Assembly: GCA_029882335.1 (NCBI GenBank) | Contig: JAOUKW010000189.1 | Span: 1-7,751, forward strand | Reading direction: 5' to 3' | Source: Candidatus Heimdallarchaeota archaeon | GTDB lineage: Archaea > Asgardarchaeota > Heimdallarchaeia > Heimdallarchaeales > Kariarchaeaceae | DNA: 7,751 nt | Position numbers and translations under genes: made by a program | In this document: piece after piece, positions 1 to 5,086 of the stretch | How the letters are laid out: every line of letters starts with the position of its first letter | Position numbering within the stretch: position 1 is the first letter of the stretch | The notes under the pieces: model-generated | What the model was told of the DNA's origin: nothing | The model's input: the letters and a program-made list of their open reading frames with translations, nothing else | Databases searched by the model: none

Positions 1-1
1 T

Positions 2-262
2 CTATTTTCGCGATTAAAAGAAGAATGTTTGACTCCAGAAGTTGTTGAACAGAAAGAGGGAAAAATAACTATAAAAATTTCTTGTTTGGGAAAGGATGAT
101 GCATACATTACAATTAATTTACAAGGTTGGACGTTCTTACCTGAAGAGATAACAAAGAATAAATTGAGTATTGATGAATTTGATGGTAATCTTTCAAAAG
201 AAAAAATATCTGTAGTTGATGATAAAAATAGACGCCCAAAAATAGTTCGATTCAAAGATTAA
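2..262 (+). CDS. C-terminal part of an unrecognised protein (5' end outside window)
   Basis: The reading frame is open from base 2 to a TAA at 260-262, so the 86 residues seen are most simply the end of a longer gene that begins upstream. A TTG at 29 could serve as a start but has no promoter-like sequence that can be seen, and the frame continues through it (LFSRLKEEC before it). The visible part has alternating hydrophobic residues typical of beta strands (ITIKISCLG, AYITINLQGW) followed by a charged tail rich in Lys and Asp. There is no signal peptide, membrane segment or motif I can name. Its stop codon overlaps the stop of the convergent zinc-ribbon gene by four bases. Function unknown. 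Confidence 0.6.
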   Translation, partial: LFSRLKEECLTPEVVEQKEGKITIKISCLGKDDAYITINLQGWTFLPEEITKNKLSIDEFDGNLSKEKISVVDDKNRRPKIVRFKD

Positions 263-1011
263 TTTGATAATATCACTTCTAACATATTATTAACATTATC
301 ATGAATTTGGATTTCTTTTGCTTTTGCTTCTTTTCTTTCCTCATACACATCGGTGACCAATTCACCTGTTTGGAGTTTGATATACAACATCTCTAATTCT
401 TTTCTCTTCTCCTTTAACTCTTCTTCTATTTCACTTTTCCATTTTCGTAGATGACCGAATATCATCGATTGTTGGCTTTTTAACATCTCCATTACTTCTT
501 TTCCTTGTCTTTTTGCTTCTTGTAATGTTTCTTTAGTAATTGATGGGTCTGATTTCAAATTGTCCAGTTTACGTATTCTATTTTCGGCTGCATCAAGTTC
601 ATCGTTTAAAATTTCGACTGGCAATTTATTTGGAATACCATCAAATATTTTATCTTCAGTATTTATTTCTTCTACTTTCGCACTGATTTCTTTAATTTTT
701 GGTGATGCGTATTCTCTTGAGATAAGTCCCGTTTGAATTTGCTCTAGTAAAGCACTAACTTCATTCTTTAGTGTAATTCTTTTTTTCGCAAGTTCTAATC
801 GTTGAGATCTTGTAGATAGGGTTTTGTAATACCGCTTTTTATCAAATGGATCAACTTGTTTTACCATAGCTTGTTGATCTTCTTCTATATTTATTTTTTC
901 TGAATCTTCATTCTTTGGTGATAGATATTGAATTGCTGCACCACAAAATCGACAGTATTTCCAATTATTTTTAATTTCTCTCTCACATGAAGTACAAGTC
1001 AAAGTAGCCAT
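259..1011 (-). CDS. Zinc-ribbon and coiled-coil protein with a repeated helical-hairpin motif
   Basis: The product is about 250 residues. Its N-terminus holds a zinc ribbon of form C-x2-C-x10-C-x2-C (Cys6, Cys9, Cys20, Cys23; CTSC and CRFCG). A Lys/Glu-rich, mostly helical remainder follows, likely coiled coil, especially residues about 68-118 and 160-215. Two segments resemble each other: QTGLISREY (residues 93-101) and QTGELVTDVY (214-223), each preceded by a hydrophobic helix and followed by a charged one. I chose the ATG at 1011. A TTG two codons earlier (1017) is also possible, but a TATA-like box at 1036-1042 lies about 28 bases before the ATG. No signal peptide or membrane segment is seen, so it is probably cytosolic. 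Zinc-ribbon plus coiled-coil proteins are common in archaea and often act as adaptors, but no specific role can be assigned. Confidence 0.85.
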   Translation of the reverse strand: MATLTCTSCEREIKNNWKYCRFCGAAIQYLSPKNEDSEKINIEEDQQAMVKQVDPFDKKRYYKTLSTRSQRLELAKKRITLKNEVSALLEQIQTGLISREYASPKIKEISAKVEEINTEDKIFDGIPNKLPVEILNDELDAAENRIRKLDNLKSDPSITKETLQEAKRQGKEVMEMLKSQQSMIFGHLRKWKSEIEEELKEKRKELEMLYIKLQTGELVTDVYEERKEAKAKEIQIHDNVNNMLEVILSN

Positions 1012-1035
1012 TATCAATCAACAGATAATAAAGGA

Positions 1036-1042
1036 TATAAAT
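1036..1042 (-). promoter_or_regulatory. TATA-like box for the zinc-ribbon/coiled-coil gene
   Basis: On the - strand this reads ATTTATA inside a longer AT-rich run. It is centred about 28 bases before the ATG at 1011, the spacing expected when archaeal transcription starts at or just before the start codon. No Shine-Dalgarno-like sequence lies in between. Confidence 0.45.
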
Positions 1043-1100
1043 TTAAACAAATTAATTCAGTTTTAAGACAAAAATTTCACTTTTAATATACTCTCTACAC

Positions 1101-1108
1101 TTTATAAA
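1101..1108 (+). promoter_or_regulatory. TATA-like box for the small winged-helix gene
   Basis: TTTATAAA is a near-ideal archaeal TATA box centred about 26-27 bases before the ATG at 1131, which predicts a leaderless or nearly leaderless transcript. Together with the - strand box at 1036-1042 it makes the 119-base gap 1012-1130 a divergent promoter region. Confidence 0.6.
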
Positions 1109-1130
1109 TAATGAAGAATAAATATTATTT

Positions 1131-1520
1131 ATGTCTATTTCTCATGGTGTATCGACAAATGAAAGTACGTTAATAGAATCAGTTGACAAGATCCATCTTC
1201 GAGAAATTATCTTAATTGTCTTAGGGTTAGTTGAAAAACCATTATCTTCAAATATATTGTTTACACTAGTTCAAAATTTTATAATACGATTACCAAAGGA
1301 CAAGAGGGTTACTCTTCCACCAAATGAATTATATTCAAATATTGTAACTCGATTGGTTCAAAATAATTCTATTATCATGGGAATCAATAATACTGAATGT
1401 TTGGTTACATTAACAGAAAGAGGTCATGGGGAGTTTGATCTAATTAATTTTCAATATACTAAAGATTATAAACTTTATAATTCAATCATGAAATTCATAG
1501 ATTTGATTTATTTATTATAA
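1131..1520 (+). CDS. Small winged-helix-like protein, possible DNA-binding regulator
   Basis: This 129-residue protein has the pattern of a winged helix-turn-helix between about residues 20 and 110. A hydrophobic first helix (REIILIVLGLV) is followed by a second helix near 39-52. A putative recognition helix follows (ELYSNIVTRLVQNNSII, 66-82), and then a strand-turn-strand wing ending LVTLTERGHGEF (91-102), which resembles the 'L-T-x-x-G' ending seen in PadR/MarR-type winged helices. The fold is inferred from pattern alone and no named family was recognised. The ATG at 1131 fits the TATA box at 1101-1108. The next gene begins 53 bases downstream on the same strand, so the two may be co-transcribed. 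It could be a transcription regulator or a protein-protein winged helix. It has no ligand-binding domain or membrane segment. Confidence 0.75.
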   Translation: MSISHGVSTNESTLIESVDKIHLREIILIVLGLVEKPLSSNILFTLVQNFIIRLPKDKRVTLPPNELYSNIVTRLVQNNSIIMGINNTECLVTLTERGHGEFDLINFQYTKDYKLYNSIMKFIDLIYLL

Positions 1521-1573
1521 TAGAGGATAATAATTTGGAATATCTTATGTATCTTTAATGCACTACATTTAAT

Positions 1574-2500
1574 ATGGATTATTATGAAATAACAACAGAT
1601 GTCTATCGTATTTCTGGTGGATTTGGAAAAGATGGTCAAAATTTTGGTGGGATTGTTATAATCGATAATCCCTCTTTTTTAATTGGATGTAGCGGTAGAC
1701 ATAAGTTTAAAGATAATTTAAAAAAAATTTTATCAACATTTGGAATTGAAAAGTTAGATATTATTTTGTCTTCCATAACGTATGAAGAGTTGCTTACATT
1801 AGATATTTGTAAAGATGCTGGATTAATAAATCGAGTATATGTATATGAGACAATATCACAAGAAGTTTCAGAACCAAGAGAATATCATATAAAAAATAGA
1901 TATTTCAATGATGAATCATTGAAAGGAATTGCAAGGAGTCTGCCAAAATCTGTTGAAAATGTAGTTTCCTTTAGCAAAAACGAAAGTATATCTGGTAAAA
2001 AGTACAAAATCTTAACCTTACCATTTGAAGGACCTCACAAAGGACATGTATTTATTTATTCTGTACAGCATAAGCTATTATTCGCGGGACTCTTTTTAGG
2101 TATGAGTGCAACAAACCCAAATTTAATCTATTTCGATAAATCTGCTTCATTTACAGCATATACAAAAGGATTGGAATTTTTGAAGCAGGCACAACTTAAC
2201 ATTTTAGTATCTTCCTATGATGAAGTCAAACTGCTGTCCAAGCCTGTTAATATAGAAAATATATTGAATTTGTTAGAACAGGAACAAACAGTAGTTCTAG
2301 ATCTAATTAAAGATAAATATGTTAATTCTATCGATTTAACAAAACAGTATCTAAATCAGTTTGTTTCTCCAATCAAAAATCCTCCATATGATGAAATCAA
2401 GCTATATAAGACAAAATTTCAAATCATCTTAAATGAATTAAAAAACAACGGATCAATAACAACTGATGGGAATGATAATTGGATGAAATTAAAAAAGTAA
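1574..2500 (+). CDS. Metallo-beta-lactamase-fold protein lacking metal ligands, with C-terminal winged helix
   Basis: The 308-residue product follows the layout of the metallo-beta-lactamase fold. An N-terminal strand (DVYRIS, GGIVII) leads to LIGCSG (36-41), where the family usually has L-I-D-T-G. ILSSITYEEL (64-73) sits where T-H-x-H-x-D-H is expected, so all three His and the Asp are replaced. LPFEGPHKGHV (149-159) replaces P-G-H-T-x-G-H, and LLFAGLFLG (168-176) replaces the usual L-F-x-G-D. Near 210-216 (ILVSSYDEV) the late 'PGHG' histidine is also missing. Hydrolase or oxidoreductase chemistry is therefore unlikely, and a binding or scaffold role is more plausible. The last 80 residues (about 225-308) look like a winged helix, as in LACTB2-type relatives. 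The ATG start at 1574 has only a weak AT-rich element about 25 bases upstream. No membrane segment is seen. Confidence 0.8.
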   Translation: MDYYEITTDVYRISGGFGKDGQNFGGIVIIDNPSFLIGCSGRHKFKDNLKKILSTFGIEKLDIILSSITYEELLTLDICKDAGLINRVYVYETISQEVSEPREYHIKNRYFNDESLKGIARSLPKSVENVVSFSKNESISGKKYKILTLPFEGPHKGHVFIYSVQHKLLFAGLFLGMSATNPNLIYFDKSASFTAYTKGLEFLKQAQLNILVSSYDEVKLLSKPVNIENILNLLEQEQTVVLDLIKDKYVNSIDLTKQYLNQFVSPIKNPPYDEIKLYKTKFQIILNELKNNGSITTDGNDNWMKLKK

Positions 2501-2530
2501 ACGGATAATCAATATTTTGTGGAAAAACAA

Positions 2531-2539
2531 TTTATATTA
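2531..2539 (+). promoter_or_regulatory. TATA-like box for cofD-cofC
   Basis: TTTATATTA is centred about 31 bases before the cofD ATG at 2566, consistent with transcription starting within a few bases of the start codon. The 65-base gap after the previous gene and this box suggest that cofD-cofC have their own promoter. Confidence 0.5.
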
Positions 2540-2565
2540 AATTTGACAAAAATTACCCCAATCAT

Positions 2566-3480
2566 ATGTATGCATTTTTGAGCGGTGGTACAGGAACTCC
2601 AAAACTGCTTGAAGGATTCAGAAATCATTTGAATGATGTTAACTTACAGGTTATCTGCAATACTGGTGATGATTATCAATGGAATGGATTACACATATCA
2701 CCAGATCTCGATACTGTACTTTATTTATTTAGTGGGAAATTAGATGTGGAAAAATACTGGGGAATAAAGCAGGATACATTTCATGCATTACAAACCTTAA
2801 ATGAATTGGAAGGTAATCAATGGTTTAATGTAGGTGATTTCGATTTAGGTCTTCACATATTTCGGACGAATTTGTTAAAGATCAACACACTTACAGAGAT
2901 AACAAAAATGATTTGTAATCAATGGCAAATTTCTGCAACGATTTTACCAATGGCAGATCAATTGATAACTACATTGTTGGATACTCAACATGGTAAATTG
3001 CATTTTCAGGAGTATTTTGTCCGTCATAGACATTCAATTGATGTACATAAGATTATTTTTCAGGGTGATAAAACTCAATCAACAAAAGATGTTTTAATGG
3101 CAATATCAAATGCCAAGCAAATAATAATTGGGCCTAGTAATCCTGTAACAAGCATTGGTCCAATCATTTCAATAAATGATGTGAATCAACAATTAAAAGA
3201 TACTTCACATAAAGTAACATTAATTTCTCCAATTGAAGGTAATAGAGCTTTTTCTGGACCTACCGTGCAATTAATGCTAGCTCATGGTATTTCTCCCGAC
3301 ATAATTGGGATATGTAATTATTATCAAAATTTGATATCAAAAATCATAATATCTCCCAAAGATAAACATCTTTCTTCCAAGATTTATGATTTGGGGATAG
3401 AGCCAATGATAATGGATATTGAGTTAAAGAACGATCAAAACAAGTCTCAACTGGCTAGGGAAATATTGGATGTTTTATGA
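2566..3480 (+). CDS. cofD: 2-phospho-L-lactate transferase (CofD), coenzyme F420 biosynthesis
   Basis: CofD transfers the phospho-acyl group from the GTP-activated intermediate (lactyl-2-diphospho-5'-guanosine in methanogens) to the deazaflavin Fo, giving F420-0 (or its dehydro form where phosphoenolpyruvate is used) and GMP, in the cytosol. The 304 residues match the usual family length of about 310. Recognisable motifs in order are SGGTGTPKLLEG (6-17), the nucleotide-binding start; NTGDD (32-36); GLHISPDLDT (41-50), whose acidic residues are likely to help bind metal; GDFDLGLH (90-97); the IGPSNPVTSIGP loop (188-199), which is the family hallmark; and a late FSGPTV (229-234). Nothing essential seems missing. 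The stop TGA overlaps the ATG of cofC in an ATGA, which implies a shared transcript and translational coupling. Confidence 0.97.
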   Translation: MYAFLSGGTGTPKLLEGFRNHLNDVNLQVICNTGDDYQWNGLHISPDLDTVLYLFSGKLDVEKYWGIKQDTFHALQTLNELEGNQWFNVGDFDLGLHIFRTNLLKINTLTEITKMICNQWQISATILPMADQLITTLLDTQHGKLHFQEYFVRHRHSIDVHKIIFQGDKTQSTKDVLMAISNAKQIIIGPSNPVTSIGPIISINDVNQQLKDTSHKVTLISPIEGNRAFSGPTVQLMLAHGISPDIIGICNYYQNLISKIIISPKDKHLSSKIYDLGIEPMIMDIELKNDQNKSQLAREILDVL

Positions 3481-4070
3481 ATGAAGTTGTCATACCAATC
3501 AGAGGTATCTGTTCCTCTATGAAACGTTTGAGATTACATCTTTCAAATGATGTCGTAGATGAAATTGTCGATGCATTATTCCAAAAAGCTATCAAAGTTG
3601 TCTTGGATAATTCTTTTATTCCAATTGTTGTCACTGCAGATACATTACTTGCAAGCAAATTAGCCGATCAGGAGATTATAGTTTATACTGATGATGGTAA
3701 TTCCTTAAACAAAGCTATATTAGATGTAATTAAAAATAGACGATTGACCGAATTATTTTTAGTTATGCCTGATTTACCAGGAATTAACAATCAAAATTTC
3801 AAAAAAATATTATACTTAAAAGATTTGTATGAAAATATAATTGTGCCAACAACAGATCTTGGAACTGCGATAACTTCAATTCCTTCAAAAATTTTAACTC
3901 AACCTGTATTTGGACCTAACTCTTCTGAAAAAATAAAGGGGCTACTAGATAATTCAGGGCATTTTTATTCTATATATCATTGTCAATCACTTGAAAATGA
4001 TCTAGATACTATTCATGATTGGGCATATTGGAAAGAAACAATCAAATTAGAGAGATCAACAAAAAGCTAG
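3477..4070 (+). CDS. cofC: Divergent 2-phospho-L-lactate guanylyltransferase (CofC)
   Basis: CofC joins GTP to a 2-phospho acid (2-phospho-L-lactate in methanogens, phosphoenolpyruvate or 3-phosphoglycerate in some others), making the donor used by CofD. At 197 residues it is slightly shorter than typical archaeal members. The identification rests on the position directly after cofD with a 4-bp ATGA overlap, and on a family layout: IPIRG...KRLRLHLS (6-23), DDGNSLNKAI (72-81, like G-x-G-L-N-x-A), VMPDLPG (96-102, like the A-D-L-P nucleotidyltransferase motif), PTTDLGTAI (124-132) and FGPNSSEKI (145-153), then NDLDTIHDW (174-182) like the D-x-D-T-x-x-D end. Several positions differ from the consensus: the G-G-T-N motif reads L-G-T-A, and one N-terminal lysine aligns with Met15. 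It is probably functional but divergent, perhaps with a different phospho-acid preference. Confidence 0.85.
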   Translation: MNEVVIPIRGICSSMKRLRLHLSNDVVDEIVDALFQKAIKVVLDNSFIPIVVTADTLLASKLADQEIIVYTDDGNSLNKAILDVIKNRRLTELFLVMPDLPGINNQNFKKILYLKDLYENIIVPTTDLGTAITSIPSKILTQPVFGPNSSEKIKGLLDNSGHFYSIYHCQSLENDLDTIHDWAYWKETIKLERSTKS

Positions 4071-4091
4071 ATAAACTTCACTTTTATCTAG
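4067..4091 (+). terminator. Perfect 9-bp hairpin at the cofC stop codon: terminator or operator
   Basis: The arms CTAGATAAA (4067-4075) and TTTATCTAG (4083-4091) are exact reverse complements around a 7-base loop. The left arm contains the cofC stop codon TAG. A T-rich stretch follows, so it may end or stabilise the cofD-cofC mRNA. It also sits directly upstream of the TATA box at 4100-4108, so the same dyad could be an operator for the zinc-ribbon gene. Confidence 0.45.
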
Positions 4092-4099
4092 GTGATATT

Positions 4100-4108
4100 T
4101 ATTTATAT
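4100..4108 (+). promoter_or_regulatory. TATA-like box for the DUF1922-type gene
   Basis: The stretch TATTTATAT is centred about 26-27 bases before the ATG at 4131. This spacing favours the ATG over the in-frame GTG at 4125 as the start, with transcription beginning at or close to the codon. Confidence 0.5.
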
Positions 4109-4130
4109 TTTCTAATAATTAAAAGTGATT

Positions 4131-4316
4131 ATGTGGTATATTATTCAATGTAAGCGGTTGAATTGTAGTAAATATTTGATTGTAAAGGCATATTCAAAGT
4201 CAAAACGTTGTCCATACTGTGGTATCACATCTAAGGTAAATGATGCCTATATTTCTAGATACCAAAATCAAATTGATGCTAGAGATATGTTGAAACGATT
4301 TAATTCCAGAATTTAA
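4131..4316 (+). CDS. Small zinc-ribbon protein, DUF1922-like
   Basis: This 61-residue protein begins WYIIQC and has four cysteines in two pairs (Cys7, Cys12; Cys27, Cys30 in RCPYCG), then V-N-D-A-Y-I and a C-terminal helix QIDARDMLKRF. The layout (strand, first Cys pair, strand, second Cys pair, strand, Asp/Ala/Arg helix) matches what I recall of the archaeal DUF1922 zinc-ribbon family, whose members are about 60-70 residues and have no established function. The first pair is spaced C-x4-C, wider than the usual knuckle. I chose the ATG at 4131 over an in-frame GTG at 4125 because of the TATA box. Its TAA overlaps the stop of the convergent longin-like gene by four bases. Confidence 0.8.
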   Translation: MWYIIQCKRLNCSKYLIVKAYSKSKRCPYCGITSKVNDAYISRYQNQIDARDMLKRFNSRI

Positions 4317-4909
4317 GAACAATGATTCAAAAACTTTTCTTCTACAAGCTTATTTGTTATGTTTATAGCCTCTTGTTCGGGGATTTTCATCAATTTAATA
4401 ATATTACCCAAGCTAGATCGTCCCTTAAATCTAAGAAATGAATAAATCTTTGCTTCATTTCCATTTAATTGATCGTAACTTTTTCCTGTAATTTCATAAT
4501 TTCGATTATATTCTTGATTTATTAGTTGCTTCTCAAGTAATGAATCTACATTTTTAAAGGATTCAACACTTCCAGTCCACACAGTGGGGATATAGTTTAA
4601 CATCCCTGTAGATATGTTAGATAGAGTGTGTGAGATTTTACTTGGATCTGTTTTATTTTCAACTCTTGCCACATATATATATTCACCCTTCCTGTGATAA
4701 ACAAATCTATAATTTGCTGTTTCCAACATCTTAGCGCCTTGGTCTACATTACATGAAAATGACTCGATAGCTGTTAAAAATGAACTCATCAATGAACCAT
4801 CAAATTCTAGTTTTTCTTCAATATTATTTACAAAGTTTTTGTGGTACACACATTCACCACTATCTCTCATGATGAATAAATCTTTTAAACCTTCATTGAT
4901 TGAATTCAT
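4313..4909 (-). CDS. Longin-like domain protein with C-terminal winged helix (Asgard-type)
   Basis: The 198-residue protein starts LKDLFIMRDSGECVYHKNF (8-26), the strand-turn-strand opening (hydrophobic strand, D-S-G turn, second strand) typical of longin/roadblock-type domains. There follow a helix (SLMSSFLTAIESF, 39-51), strands at YRFVYHR and EYIYVARV (67-83), and helices to about 130. Residues 148-198 (NGNEAKIYSFLRFKG...ITNKLVEEKFL) look like a winged helix. In eukaryotes longin domains serve vesicle traffic and GTPase regulation, and Asgard archaea carry many such proteins beside small GTPases; the partner of this one is unknown. No GTPase gene is in the window. The ATG at 4909 is the first good start, with no strong TATA box visible upstream. 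No signal or membrane segment is seen. The domain calls rest on pattern recognition. Confidence 0.8.
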   Translation of the reverse strand: MNSINEGLKDLFIMRDSGECVYHKNFVNNIEEKLEFDGSLMSSFLTAIESFSCNVDQGAKMLETANYRFVYHRKGEYIYVARVENKTDPSKISHTLSNISTGMLNYIPTVWTGSVESFKNVDSLLEKQLINQEYNRNYEITGKSYDQLNGNEAKIYSFLRFKGRSSLGNIIKLMKIPEQEAINITNKLVEEKFLNHCS

Positions 4910-5059
4910 ACTATCTTAATACCAATTATTTTCACTTCCTTAATAGCAATGCTACTTATCAAGATAATATCCAGATATATACAAAAGTTCATTTTCTTAA
5001 TAATAATAACTTGATTATTTAGATTATAGAAAAAGAAAAATAAGCAAGAATAGAATACC

Positions 5060-5068
5060 ATATATAAG
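5060..5068 (+). promoter_or_regulatory. TATA-like box for the large helical protein gene
   Basis: ATATATAAG is centred about 23-26 bases before the paired TTG codons at 5087 and 5090. It is the best core-promoter match in the 177-base gap 4910-5086, whose remainder is AT-rich without other clear structure and must also hold the promoter for the divergent longin-like gene. Confidence 0.5.
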
Positions 5069-5086
5069 TCACTGAATGGTTGATAA

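Noticed and set aside
29..262. A complete 77-residue gene starting at TTG 29
   Set aside because: The frame stays open to the left edge of the window and no promoter-like element precedes the TTG, so a truncated larger gene is the simpler reading.
3455..3658. A - strand open frame of 67 codons
   Set aside because: It lies wholly opposite the end of cofD and the start of cofC, which are well supported, and its translation resembles no protein.
4125..4130. GTG at 4125 as the start of the DUF1922-type protein
   Set aside because: The ATG two codons later fits the TATA spacing and the family N-terminus (WYIIQC) better.
4980..5050. AT-rich short repeats (AATAA/TTATT) in the divergent gap as a structured RNA or regulatory repeat
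   Set aside because: The arms are only about five A/T bases long and are expected by chance at this base composition.
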